Positions 45,148 to 53,773 of a stretch of 64,000 nucleotides of DNA are shown here, piece after piece. Under the pieces are notes generated by a model that saw nothing but the letters and a program-made list of their open reading frames with translations, was not told where the DNA came from and did not search any database. Position numbers and translations under genes: made by a program. The stretch is taken from assembly GCA_963921345.3 (NCBI GenBank), contig CAWUFE020000007.1, positions 3,720,001-3,784,000 of the forward strand, given 5' to 3'. The stretch is from Hoeflea_A sp963921345. GTDB lineage: Bacteria > Pseudomonadota > Alphaproteobacteria > Rhizobiales > Rhizobiaceae. Each line of letters starts with the position of its first letter. Position 1 is the stretch's first letter.

Positions 45148-46440
45148 TTAACGCAAAAGCGAGGGCAGCGTCAGCGAAAAGGCCGGCACATAGGTGACAA
45201 GCAACAGAACAACCAGCATGGCCAGATAGAACGGCATCAGGCTGCGCGTCGCCCGCTCAAGATTGATCCGGGCGATGCCGCATCCGACGAGCAGCGACGT
45301 GCCCACCGGCGGCGTACACAGGCCGATGCCGAGATTGAGGATCAGGATGATGCCGAAATGGATCGGATCGACACCGACCTTGGTGACGATCGGCAAAAGG
45401 ATCGGCGTCAGCAGCAGGATGAGCACGCCCATATCCATCAGCATGCCCAGGACCAGCAACAGGATGTTGATCGCGAACAGCACGAACAGCTTGCTGCTCG
45501 AGACGGCAAAGATGGCATCGGCCAGTACCGCCGGCACGCGCAGATAGGACAGGAGGAACCCGAACACCGACGACGTCATGATGATCGCCGTGACCATTGC
45601 CAGCGTGGTCAGCGTGGTGGCGAAGATCCGCGCCGCGGCGGCGCGGTCGAGGCTGCGGTACCAGAACAGGGTGACGAGCAGCGCATAGACCACGGCCACG
45701 GCGGCCGATTCCGTGGCCGTGAACACGCCGGTCAGAATGCCGCCAATGATGATGACGATCGTGAACAGGCCGATGGCCGCGTCCAGGGCCACGGCGACGC
45801 CTTCGCGAAACCCGAAGGCGCGACCCAGCGGATGGCCGTGGCGCCGGGCCATGACGAAGCAGATGGCCATCAGCGACAGCCCCAGCAGCAGGCCGGGGAC
45901 ATAGCCGGCCAGAAACAGGGTCGAAATCGGCAGACCGCCGGCGGCAAGAGCATAGAAAATCATGTTCTGGCTGGGCGGGATCAGCACGCCCTGGACGGAC
46001 GAGGTGACTGTGACCGCGACGGAGTAACCGGCCGGATAGCCACCGCGCTGCATCGCCGGAATCAGGAACGACCCGATCGATGCGACGTCGGCGACCGACG
46101 ATCCGGAAATGCCGCCGAACAGGGTGCTGGCGACGACATTGCCCTGGGCAAGACCGCCGCGCATGCGTCCGACCAACACGTCGGCGAGGCGCACAAGCCT
46201 GTCGGAAATGCCGCCCTCGGTCATGATGTTGCCGACGAGGATGAAGAACGGCACGGCCAGGAATGTAAAGGAGTTGAGTCCGTTGACCATGCGCTGGGCC
46301 ACCATCAGCAGCGGCAGTTGCAGATAGGCGGCGGTGGCCAGCGACGACAGGCCGAGCGCGAAGGCAATCGGCACGCGCAGCAGCATGAGGCCGAGAAAGC
46401 CGCCAAGCAGCAGCGATATGCCGATCCAGTCGATCTGCAT
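45148..46440 (-). CDS. TRAP transporter large permease (DctM)
   Basis: 430 residues with about 12 membrane helices. DctM signatures include LRVPIAFALGLSSLATA, FLAVPFFILVGNIMTEGGIS, GGISGSSVADVASIGS, and LIPPSQNMIFYALAAGG. It forms the sodium-driven channel of a TRAP importer together with the small permease. It starts 5 bases downstream of the DctQ gene. The downstream ROK gene begins immediately after its stop, so all four genes are one transcript. Confidence 0.95.
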   Translation of the reverse strand: MQIDWIGISLLLGGFLGLMLLRVPIAFALGLSSLATAAYLQLPLLMVAQRMVNGLNSFTFLAVPFFILVGNIMTEGGISDRLVRLADVLVGRMRGGLAQGNVVASTLFGGISGSSVADVASIGSFLIPAMQRGGYPAGYSVAVTVTSSVQGVLIPPSQNMIFYALAAGGLPISTLFLAGYVPGLLLGLSLMAICFVMARRHGHPLGRAFGFREGVAVALDAAIGLFTIVIIIGGILTGVFTATESAAVAVVYALLVTLFWYRSLDRAAAARIFATTLTTLAMVTAIIMTSSVFGFLLSYLRVPAVLADAIFAVSSSKLFVLFAINILLLVLGMLMDMGVLILLLTPILLPIVTKVGVDPIHFGIILILNLGIGLCTPPVGTSLLVGCGIARINLERATRSLMPFYLAMLVVLLLVTYVPAFSLTLPSLLR

Positions 46441-46445
46441 CGCGG

Positions 46446-46952
46446 TCAGGCGTCCATCGTCGCAGATGGGGCGAAGTGGACATCACGCAGCAGCATGTTC
46501 GCCAAGGCATTGACGGTGCCGAGCATGCCGCCGACGATCGCCGGAAGATAGAGCAGCGACTTGGGCAGTCCGGATGCCGGCAGGACCTGGACTCCGACGA
46601 GCGCCAACAGGTCGTCGGCAAAAAACATCACCGCAAACATGAAAATCGCCATGGCCGCCTGCGCCGCATAGTCGAGCGCGACGGCCAGCCGAGCGGGAAG
46701 CAGATCCCGCAGGAAGGTGATCGCCACATGCTCGTGGCGGCGGATCCCAACGGCCACCGCCAGCAGGCCGAACCAGATCAGGCACAGCAGCGCGATCTCC
46801 TCCGACCAGCTGGTCGGCCGGTTCAGGACAAAGCGCAAAAAGACCTGCAGGACGGTGACGCCGGTGATAACGACGAGCAGGGCGTGGCAGACAAGGGCTG
46901 CGAGCCGGTTGATCCAGTCGATCCCCCACGCGACGGTCCGCAGCCATGCCAT
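46446..46952 (-). CDS. TRAP transporter small permease (DctQ)
   Basis: 168 residues with four membrane helices: AALVCHALLVVITGVTVLQVF, EIALLCLIWFGLLAVAVGI, RLAVALDYAAQAAMAIFMFAV and a C-terminal segment around KSLLYLPAIVGGMLGTVNAL. The RPTSWSEE motif between helices 1 and 2 is the conserved DctQ element. It lies between the DctP and DctM genes in standard order. Confidence 0.93.
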   Translation of the reverse strand: MAWLRTVAWGIDWINRLAALVCHALLVVITGVTVLQVFLRFVLNRPTSWSEEIALLCLIWFGLLAVAVGIRRHEHVAITFLRDLLPARLAVALDYAAQAAMAIFMFAVMFFADDLLALVGVQVLPASGLPKSLLYLPAIVGGMLGTVNALANMLLRDVHFAPSATMDA

Positions 46953-46975
46953 ATTCAGCCTCCGATGCCTGCCGA

Positions 46976-47944
46976 CTATTTCGCGGCCTTGATGCGCTCG
47001 ATCAGCGGCTTGTAGTCGGGAAACTCTTCATAGATCGGTTGCACGGCGGCCTGGAAGGGGCCGTTGTCGATTTCGGCGACCGTCGCGCCGCCCTCTTCCA
47101 CGGTCTTGCGCGCATCCTGATTAGCCTGGCGCATGATCTCACGCTCATAGAGCGCGGCTTCCATTCCGGCCTTGCGAATGGCCGCCTGCTGGTCCTCCGG
47201 CAGGGAGTCGAACTTCGCCTTGTTCATGAGCAACAGCGCCGGCGGGCTCAGATGGCCGTCTTCCACATAGTTCGGCGCAACCTCGTAATGGGCCGAGGTG
47301 TGGTAGCTCACATAGTCGTTTTCAGCGCCGTCGATGACGCCGGTCTGCAGGCTGGAATAGACTTCGCCGTAATTCATCGGGGTCGGCACGGCACCCAGTA
47401 GTTCCATCATGCGAATGGAAATCGGCGCCGGCTGAACGCGGATCTTCATGCCCTTGAGATCCTCGATGCTGCGGATCGGCTTGCCCTCGACCGTATAGAA
47501 TGAGCGGGACCCGGCATCCATGTAGCCGAAACCGATCAAACCGACCTTCTCGAGATCGTTGAGGACCTCGGTGCCAACGTCGCCATCGAGCACGCGATAT
47601 TTGTGATCCCAGCCACCGAATATGTAAGGCAGCGTGAAGACGCCCATCGACGGGCTGACATTGGCGAGCACGACGGAGTTCACCCGGGTGAGATCGATGA
47701 TGCCGGCTTGGGTCTGTTCGATGGTTTCCGGCTCCTGACCCAACTGGGCGCCCGAAAACACCTGCACCGTGACCTCTCCGTCGGTGTATTCCTTCACCAG
47801 GTCGGCGAAGCGATGCATCGCCACCGTCACCGGATTCGATTCCGGCTGGTTTTCGGCCAGACGCAGGACGGTCTCGGCGGATGCCTGCGGCAGCCAGACG
47901 ATGCCGGCGAGCAAGCCGACAATGGCGGAACGGATCATGTTCAT
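46976..47944 (-). CDS. TRAP transporter substrate-binding protein (DctP)
   Basis: 322 residues with a signal peptide ending ASA before ETVLRLAENQPESNP. The DctP fold shows TVQVFSGAQLGQEPETIEQTQAGIIDL near residue 60, LKGMKIRVQPAPISIRMMELLGAVPTPMNYGEVYSSLQTGVIDGAEN with the substrate-carboxylate Arg in KIRV. First gene of the TRAP operon, divergent from nagB. With nagB, nagA and a ROK repressor around it, the ligand is probably an amino-sugar derivative carrying a carboxylate (sialic-acid-like or uronate-like); this is inference. Confidence 0.93.
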   Translation of the reverse strand: MNMIRSAIVGLLAGIVWLPQASAETVLRLAENQPESNPVTVAMHRFADLVKEYTDGEVTVQVFSGAQLGQEPETIEQTQAGIIDLTRVNSVVLANVSPSMGVFTLPYIFGGWDHKYRVLDGDVGTEVLNDLEKVGLIGFGYMDAGSRSFYTVEGKPIRSIEDLKGMKIRVQPAPISIRMMELLGAVPTPMNYGEVYSSLQTGVIDGAENDYVSYHTSAHYEVAPNYVEDGHLSPPALLLMNKAKFDSLPEDQQAAIRKAGMEAALYEREIMRQANQDARKTVEEGGATVAEIDNGPFQAAVQPIYEEFPDYKPLIERIKAAK

Positions 47945-48006
47945 TTTCGTGCCTCCCTTTGAGTTCGATCGCCGAGAAGATCGATCATAACGATCAGTGT
48001 GTCAAT

Positions 48007-48092
48007 ATTTAAAAACAAAATTGTTCTAAATTATTTTCCTTAATTTCCGGCTTGTTGACACCATAATACGTTTCTGATTTTGTTTTAGAAAC
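48007..48092. promoter_or_regulatory. Candidate ROK-repressor operators between TRAP and nag genes
   Basis: An imperfect dyad spans 48007-48031: ATTTAAAAAC, six bases, then GTTCTAAAT. A second related element GTTTTAGAAAC (48082-48092) lies 25 bases before the nagB start. Both share a TTAGAA(A)C / G(T)TTCTAA half-site within the only AT-rich part of the 173-base divergent region. The position would let one repressor control both transcripts. The half-site assignment is tentative. Confidence 0.4.
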
Positions 48093-48117
48093 AGACGCAT
48101 TCAAAAATGGGAGCGAT

Positions 48118-48879
48118 ATGCGTATCTCAATCCATCCCGACAAAAACTTGCTTGGACAGGCCGCGGCGGAGGAAGGCGCTCAAGCCATTCGGGCGGCAAT
48201 CAACGCGTCCGGTTTCGCAACGATCACGGTCGCCACAGGCGCCAGCCAGTTCGAAATGCTCGACTCGCTGGTTTCCAAGAACATCGACTGGAGCCGGGTC
48301 ACGGTCTTTCATCTTGACGAATATGTCGGCATAGCGCCCGACCATCCGGCCAGTTTCCGCGGCTATCTGGCCGATCGCTTCGTCGACAGGATCGGCCGCT
48401 TGAAAACGTTCGTTCCGGTGAACGGGGACGCCGTCGATATCGACGACGAGGTCGCCCGCCTCAACGGCCTGATCTCGCAGCGCAGCGTCGATGTCTGTTT
48501 CGCCGGCATCGGCGAGAATTGCCATCTCGCCTTCAACGATCCGCCTGCCGATTTCGAAACGCAGGCGCCCTACATCGTCACCGAACTGGACGACGCTTGC
48601 CGCCGGCAACAGCTGGCCGAAGGCTGGTTTTCGACGCTCGACGAGGTCCCCGCTCGGGCGATTTCCATGTCGATCCAGCAAATCATGAAGGCCCGGAAAC
48701 TGGTTCTCTCCGTTCCCGACGCCCGCAAGGCCGAGGCGGTGCGCAATGCGGTAGAGGCAGAGATTTCGAACCGCTATCCGGCATCCATCTGTCAGCGACA
48801 CGCCGACGCCGCGCTGCACCTGGACCCGCCGGCGGCCAGTCTTCTGTCGGCCAATAGCGCCGAGGTCCGCCAGTGCTGA
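48118..48879 (+). CDS. nagB: Glucosamine-6-phosphate deaminase (NagB family)
   Basis: 253 residues of the NagB/6-phosphogluconolactonase fold. VTVFHLDEYVG holds the base-type Asp, and FAGIGENCHLAFNDPP is the active-site loop with the ring-opening His. Compared with E. coli, the loop has Asn for Asp141 and Asp for Glu148; the Asn is common in other NagB subgroups. It converts glucosamine-6-phosphate to fructose-6-phosphate and ammonia. It starts at ATG 48118 after a GGGAG site; its stop overlaps nagA. The exact amino sugar is not proven. Confidence 0.88.
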   Translation: MRISIHPDKNLLGQAAAEEGAQAIRAAINASGFATITVATGASQFEMLDSLVSKNIDWSRVTVFHLDEYVGIAPDHPASFRGYLADRFVDRIGRLKTFVPVNGDAVDIDDEVARLNGLISQRSVDVCFAGIGENCHLAFNDPPADFETQAPYIVTELDDACRRQQLAEGWFSTLDEVPARAISMSIQQIMKARKLVLSVPDARKAEAVRNAVEAEISNRYPASICQRHADAALHLDPPAASLLSANSAEVRQC

Positions 48880-49883
48880 CGGACGGGCTTTTCGACCTTC
48901 AGGTCAACGGCTATGCCGGCGTCGATTTCAACGACGACACCCTGACCCCCGACCAGGTGGACCTGGCGCTGGAAGCGATGCTGGCGGCGGGTGTCACGGG
49001 CTGCCTGCCGACGCTGATCACCGCGCACAAAGCACAGCTCGCGTCCCGCCTGCAGGCGCTCGATGCCGCCGTCTCGGCCAGTCGGCTCGGCGCGTCGATG
49101 GTCCCCGGCTACCATCTGGAGGGCCCCTTTCTCAATCCCGCCGCCGGCTACGAAGGCTGCCATCCGGGCGATGCGATGATCGATCCCGATCTCGACTTCG
49201 TCGCCCGTCTCGAAGCCGGCCTGAGCCGCCCGGTTCTGCTGATCTCGCTGGCGCCGGAACGCGTCGGAGCCGTGGAAGCGGTGCGGCAATTGGCCGGTCT
49301 CGGCAAGACCGTCGCCATGGCCCATTCGGCAGCCGACTTCGCAACCGTAGGGGCGGCGGCCGAGGCGGGGATGACTTTGTCGACCCATCTCGGCAACGGT
49401 CTGCCGCGAATGCTGCCGAAGCTGGAAAACGCGCTGCTGGCGCAATTGGCCGAGCCGCGGCTGAAGGCCTGCCTGATCGCCGACGGCCACCACATTTCGC
49501 CGGACGCGCTCAACGCGCTGGTGGCGATCAAGGGCCAGACCAACTGCGTCCTGGTGAGCGACGCCGTCCTGGCGGCGACGGCACCGCCGGGGGCCTACCG
49601 GTTCGCCGGCATGGACATCACGCTCGATGAGAGCGGCGCGGTGCGACAACCGGGGCAGAGCAACCTTGCCGGCTCGGCGCTTTGCCTCGATGCGGCTGTC
49701 CGCAATGTCAGCTCATGGGAGATTGCGCAGCCGCCCGCGGCGGTTGAAATGGCGTCGACCCAGGCGCGCGCGGCCATTGCGCGCTCGCTCGAATACCACC
49801 GGATCCGCCTCGAACCGGGGCAGGTCGAGTGGAATTCCGCGCTGGAACCGACGCTCCTCGTATCCGGCGCTGTCGACCGGTAA
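48873..49883 (+). CDS. nagA: N-acetylglucosamine-6-phosphate deacetylase, short form
   Basis: 336 residues of the NagA amidohydrolase barrel. Metal and catalytic residues are visible: Glu in GYHLEGPFLNP, His in MAHSAADF, His in LSTHLGNG and catalytic Asp in CVLVSDAVLA. GTG start at 48873, overlapping the nagB stop by 7 bases (GTGCTGA). It begins at FDLQVNGYAGVDFND, so the usual 45-50-residue N-terminal beta-domain is missing. The frame offers no upstream start outside nagB, so this is probably a genuine short subclass. Confidence 0.87.
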   Translation: MLTDGLFDLQVNGYAGVDFNDDTLTPDQVDLALEAMLAAGVTGCLPTLITAHKAQLASRLQALDAAVSASRLGASMVPGYHLEGPFLNPAAGYEGCHPGDAMIDPDLDFVARLEAGLSRPVLLISLAPERVGAVEAVRQLAGLGKTVAMAHSAADFATVGAAAEAGMTLSTHLGNGLPRMLPKLENALLAQLAEPRLKACLIADGHHISPDALNALVAIKGQTNCVLVSDAVLAATAPPGAYRFAGMDITLDESGAVRQPGQSNLAGSALCLDAAVRNVSSWEIAQPPAAVEMASTQARAAIARSLEYHRIRLEPGQVEWNSALEPTLLVSGAVDR

Positions 49884-49897
49884 AAAACGGGCGGCAA

Positions 49898-51325
49898 TCA
49901 GCCGAAGCGGCGCAGGAAGGTCAGCAGCTTGCGGACGAAGGGCTTGCGGGTCATCGGCGCGTAGTAGGTGATGGCCGCACGCTTGCCGATCTCGCCCATG
50001 GTCGGATAGGCCGGCACGAAGCCGCGCACATCCGACAGTTTCATCTTGTTGGCAACGGCCAGCGCCCACATGTTGATCATCTCGCCGGCGCCGGCGCCAG
50101 CAATGGAAACGCCGAGTATCCGGCCCTTCTTGTCGGTGATCATCTTGATCAGGCCGTCGGTCTTGCGCTCGGCCTGGGCCCGGTCGTTTTCCACATAGGG
50201 CCAGCGCAGCACGTGGATCTCGCGAGCCCGCTTTCGGGCCGCCTCCTCGTTGAGCCCGACATGGGCGAGCTCCGGTTCGGTAAAGGTGACCCAGGGGATG
50301 ATGTCGCGGTTTTCCTTCGCCGGCAGGCGAAATAGGATCTGCTGGATCACCAGGCCGGCATGGTAGCCGGCGACATGGGTGAACTGCAGCCCGCCGGCGA
50401 CATCGCCGATAGCATAGACGCGGCGGTTGGAGCTGCGCAGGTTGGGGCCGACCTTGATGCCGGACCGGTCGAATTCGATGCCTGCTTCCTCCAGCCCCAG
50501 ACCCTCGACATTGGCCTTGCGGCCGGTCGCGACCAGGATGTCGGTGCCGTCGATGACAGTTTCGCCGGCATCGGTCGTCAGCGTCACCCGCACGCCGGTC
50601 TTGCCGCGCTTCGCCACCTCGCTCACGGTCGCGCCTTCGAGGATCTCGATGCCCTCGCCGCGCAGCTTTTCGAGCACGATGGCCGCCAGTTCGGGATCGT
50701 CCTTGCCCAGCGCCTTCAGCCCCTCGACCACGGTGACCTCGGAGCCGAGCCGGCGGTGCGCCTGGGCCATCTCCATGCCTATGGGACCGCCGCCGATGAC
50801 GATCATGTGTCGGCTCTTGCGATTGCGGTCGAACAGCGTCTCATTGGTGAGGTAGTCGACCTTGTCGATGCCCGGAATCGGCGGCACGAAAGCCGATGAG
50901 CCGGTGGCAACGACGAAACGCCTCGCCTTGATTTCGAATTCGCCGGCCGCAACCGTCTCGCGGTCGGTGAACTTGGCTTCTTCCTGGATAACCCGGACGC
51001 CGAGCGCCGTGAAGCGTTCGACGGAATCGTTCGGTGCGATGGCGCCGATGACCGAATGAATGTGGCTGTGCACCTTGCGGAAGTCGACCTTGACCTCGCC
51101 GGCCGAGACGCCGAAAGCCGGCGCCTCACCGATCGCATGGGCGTGTTTGCCGGCGGCGATGATCGCCTTGGAGGGAACGCAGCCATAGTTGAGGCAATCG
51201 CCGCCCATCTTGCCCTTTTCGATCAGCACCACGTCGACGCCGAAGGAAGCGGCGGCCGCGGCGACCGTGAGCCCTCCGGAGCCGGCGCCGATGACACAGA
51301 TATCCGGACGCAGCGTTTCGCTCAT
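49898..51325 (-). CDS. FAD-dependent pyridine nucleotide-disulfide oxidoreductase (mercuric-reductase/lipoamide-dehydrogenase-like)
   Basis: 475 residues. FAD motif GAGSGG near residue 12, redox-active disulfide GGDCLNYGCVPSK (about 40-52), NAD(P) motif GGGPIGMEMAQ and the second FAD motif VYAIGDVAGG. The C-terminal dyad is altered: where lipoamide dehydrogenases have HAHPTxSE, this has PAYPTMGE, so the proton-relay His is Tyr. It is therefore unlikely to be a true lipoamide dehydrogenase. It starts 70 bases after the TVP38 gene on the same strand, a pairing seen often in bacteria. The substrate is unknown. Confidence 0.85.
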   Translation of the reverse strand: MSETLRPDICVIGAGSGGLTVAAAAASFGVDVVLIEKGKMGGDCLNYGCVPSKAIIAAGKHAHAIGEAPAFGVSAGEVKVDFRKVHSHIHSVIGAIAPNDSVERFTALGVRVIQEEAKFTDRETVAAGEFEIKARRFVVATGSSAFVPPIPGIDKVDYLTNETLFDRNRKSRHMIVIGGGPIGMEMAQAHRRLGSEVTVVEGLKALGKDDPELAAIVLEKLRGEGIEILEGATVSEVAKRGKTGVRVTLTTDAGETVIDGTDILVATGRKANVEGLGLEEAGIEFDRSGIKVGPNLRSSNRRVYAIGDVAGGLQFTHVAGYHAGLVIQQILFRLPAKENRDIIPWVTFTEPELAHVGLNEEAARKRAREIHVLRWPYVENDRAQAERKTDGLIKMITDKKGRILGVSIAGAGAGEMINMWALAVANKMKLSDVRGFVPAYPTMGEIGKRAAITYYAPMTRKPFVRKLLTFLRRFG

Positions 51326-51395
51326 GGCGAGACCTTTCAAAATGCGGATTGGCGATGAACCCTCGCGAAGAGAGATACCAGACCCTGCCGCCTAT

Positions 51396-52217
51396 TCAAC
51401 CGGCGGGCCCGCGCCCGCCGCGCAGTTTGCGGATGACGAACGGGATGGCGGCGACCGCGGCGAGCGCGGCGAAGGCAATGGTGATTTCGGTGGTCACCAG
51501 ATCGGAGGCGCTGACGTCGACGCCGGCCTCCCGCGCCGACAGGATGACGCTGTCGAGCCCCTGGCCGAGATAGGAGTAGGCGTAGGTTCCGGGGAGAATA
51601 CCGATGAAAGTGGCAACGACATAGGTGCGCACGGGGACGTTGAACAGAGCCGGCGCGATGTTGATGACGAAGAACGGAAAGATCGGCGCAAGACGCAGCA
51701 CCAGCAGGAAGCTGAAGGCATTTTCGCGGAACCCGTCGGCCAGCTTGTTGACGCCGGAGCCCGCCTTCTTCTTGAGAAAATCGCCGAACGCCGAACGCGC
51801 GGCCAGATAGATGATGGTGGCGCCGGTGGTGGCGCCGATCGCGGTCAGTGTTCCGGCGACGAACCAGCCGAACAGGAAGCCGCCGAAGATGGTCAGCAAC
51901 GATGCGGCCGGAAACGAGAAAGCGACGGCGAGTATATAGGTTACGAGATAGATCAGGGCGGCGAGCCAGAAATTCTCCATGACCCGGGCCATCAGGGAAT
52001 CGCGATGCTCGACCAGCGATTCGAAAGACAGGAAATCGACCAGCCCGAACCAGTAGGCGGCGGCGAGCCCGGCAACGACCACGACAATCGGTGCAAAGCG
52101 TTTCAGCCTGCCCGAGGGCGCTGCGTCGGTCTGTTCGAGCGGTCCGTCGTCGCTCCGGCTGTCGCCCTTCATTGCCATGTCCGTCCCCGCGCCGGCTGTC
52201 TTGGTCTGTGCACTCAT
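51396..52217 (-). CDS. TVP38/TMEM64 family (DedA-like SNARE-associated) membrane protein
   Basis: 273 residues with about six membrane segments. The conserved core is AVAFSFPAASLLTIFGGFLFGWFVAGTLTAIGATTGATIIYLAARSAFG followed by the soluble loop and PIFPFFVINIAPALFNVPVRTY. A hydrophilic N-terminal 40 residues precede the first helix. The family belongs to the VTT/DedA group implicated in lipid scrambling or transport. It is placed upstream of the disulfide oxidoreductase, so they may act in one membrane-linked redox process. Confidence 0.87.
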   Translation of the reverse strand: MSAQTKTAGAGTDMAMKGDSRSDDGPLEQTDAAPSGRLKRFAPIVVVVAGLAAAYWFGLVDFLSFESLVEHRDSLMARVMENFWLAALIYLVTYILAVAFSFPAASLLTIFGGFLFGWFVAGTLTAIGATTGATIIYLAARSAFGDFLKKKAGSGVNKLADGFRENAFSFLLVLRLAPIFPFFVINIAPALFNVPVRTYVVATFIGILPGTYAYSYLGQGLDSVILSAREAGVDVSASDLVTTEITIAFAALAAVAAIPFVIRKLRGGRGPAG

Positions 52218-52394
52218 CCCTGTGCTCCTCGCTGGACGCTTCGGAAACCCACCGAATGACCGCCCGTGTGGTTCTGTCCATCGAACCTAAGAACTGCGCC
52301 GGAGCACCGCCAATGACATTCGCGCCGTTTTTCCAAAGTGTGCGTGATTGGCCGGTCGGCGCCACTCACATTCCTGTGAAACCGGCCCGGGTTC

Positions 52395-53219
52395 TCACCC
52401 TATGTCATTGAGACTCCAATCATAGACGAATCGGCCGACGGACGCAGCCCTGATCGCCGCCGCATGATCGGGTGCGGCAAACCGGCCCCAATGGGATTTC
52501 AGCTTGCGGCGGCCGCCAAAGTCGCCCGCATACCAGGAGTAGATCTTCGAAGACGTGATACGGCCTTTGCTGACCGCCACGCCGCGCCGGTGGTTGACAT
52601 AGTCGCGGGCGTTGGCTGCCAGCAGGCCGTCGACATTGCCGCCGGTGAAGGCGACGGTGGCCAAGTTGGGGCAGGAATAGGAGGCGCAGTTCAGCCCGTA
52701 ATGCGACATCGGATCGTTGAACAGCGGCCGCACGATCGCGTGCTCGACATCGTCGAGCGACAGGGCCGTGCCTTCCACCGACATCAGTTTCTTCGACCAG
52801 GGCCCCGAGCCGAACAGTCCGCCGCCGCCGAGATTGATCTTCTTGATCGAACTCACCGGATAGCGCTCGAGCACAACGTCGAGCGTCTTGGCATTGTAGA
52901 GATTGATCCAGTAGGCGTGAGCCTCGTCGACCGAGAAGGTCGACGGGCGAGCGGCTTCGAGATCCGCGACATAGGATTTCAGCGCCGCGTGTCCGCCCGA
53001 CTTCAGTCCGCGATAGTCGACACGGTTGTAGCCTTCGGCATCCGGCTTGACGTAAGCGGCGAGCATGGCATTGAAGGCGGAATGGTCCATACCGCCCGAG
53101 CCGCGCGGCGCAAGCTGGCGCAGTGGTGCAGCGGCCAGAACGGGCCGCATCCCGATCAGCAGGACGGCCGCGGTGGCGGTGGTGCCTGTCAGCATGCGGC
53201 GGCGGTCGATATTTGGCAT
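52395..53219 (-). CDS. DUF547 family exported protein
   Basis: 274 residues. The N-terminus NIDRRRMLTGTTATAAVLLIGMRPVLA is a twin-arginine-like signal. The DUF547 core follows, with HAYWINLYNAKTLDVVL, LSLDDVEHAIVRPLFNDPMSHYGLNCASYSCPNL (conserved H-x3-NC-x4-C) and ANARDYVNHRRGV. The pattern with a conserved Cys and His suggests a hydrolytic or transglutaminase-like fold, but the function is not established. Single gene. Confidence 0.85.
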   Translation of the reverse strand: MPNIDRRRMLTGTTATAAVLLIGMRPVLAAAPLRQLAPRGSGGMDHSAFNAMLAAYVKPDAEGYNRVDYRGLKSGGHAALKSYVADLEAARPSTFSVDEAHAYWINLYNAKTLDVVLERYPVSSIKKINLGGGGLFGSGPWSKKLMSVEGTALSLDDVEHAIVRPLFNDPMSHYGLNCASYSCPNLATVAFTGGNVDGLLAANARDYVNHRRGVAVSKGRITSSKIYSWYAGDFGGRRKLKSHWGRFAAPDHAAAIRAASVGRFVYDWSLNDIG

Positions 53220-53606
53220 CGGGTACTCCTGCGGGAATCGGTGGTGCGCAACACCCGAACTCGGGGTGCCGGTGGAATCGCTTCGTGCATGGCAACAGAC
53301 TTGCGCGGCGGACGTTTCCAGACAATGACCGGAAGGGCGATTTCACCGCCATGTGATGCAAGGTGATCCGGGCAGCGCCCGAAACCCGGTCGCGCATATC
53401 TGTCGCTCCGCGAGCGGTCGAAGAAGGACCGCTGCGATAGCGTCCCGCAATTGACTTGGCGGGGGCTTTGCGCCTATAAGCCGCGCACGTTCGGGTTCGC
53501 TCATCCGGCGCATGTTTGTTTGTGCCCGCGCCACCCAGACGGCAATCGCAACGCAGCTGTTTTACGACAGTCCGAAGAAGGGCCGCACACCGCGGTATTC
53601 AAATAA
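53220..53606. other. Intergenic region before rpmH
   Basis: 387 bases. The left part should hold the promoter of the DUF547 gene (minus strand). The right part holds the rpmH promoter at 53451-53479 and a leader of about 120 bases. I see no DnaA-box cluster and no gene. Confidence 0.45.
53451..53479 (+). promoter_or_regulatory. Sigma-70-type promoter of the rpmH-rnpA-yidC operon
   Basis: A TTGACT -35 box (53451-53456) and a CTATAA -10 box (53474-53479) are separated by exactly 17 bases. The start of transcription would be near 53486, giving a leader of roughly 120 bases before rpmH. Ribosomal-protein operons usually have strong housekeeping promoters of this shape. Confidence 0.7.
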
Positions 53607-53744
53607 ATGACAAAGCGTACCTTTCAACCGTCCAAACTCGTGCGCAAGCGCCGCCACGGCTTCCGTGCACGTCTCGCAACCAAAGGCGGCCGCCGCGTTC
53701 TGGCCAACCGCCGGTCCCGCGGACGCAAGCGCCTGTCGGCCTGA
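53607..53744 (+). CDS. rpmH: 50S ribosomal protein L34
   Basis: 45 residues starting MTKRTFQPSKLVRKRRHGF and ending RGRKRLSA, matching the L34 family over its entire length. Highly basic, it is part of the large ribosomal subunit. It lies 29 bases before rnpA, the nearly universal rpmH-rnpA order. Confidence 0.98.
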   Translation: MTKRTFQPSKLVRKRRHGFRARLATKGGRRVLANRRSRGRKRLSA

Positions 53745-53773
53745 GCCGCAACCGACCATCCGCGGAAGGGCCC

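Noticed and set aside
44923..46551. 542-codon plus-strand frame rich in Gln, His and Arg
   Set aside because: It is the complement of the TRAP permease genes; the composition is an artefact of hydrophobic codons read backwards.
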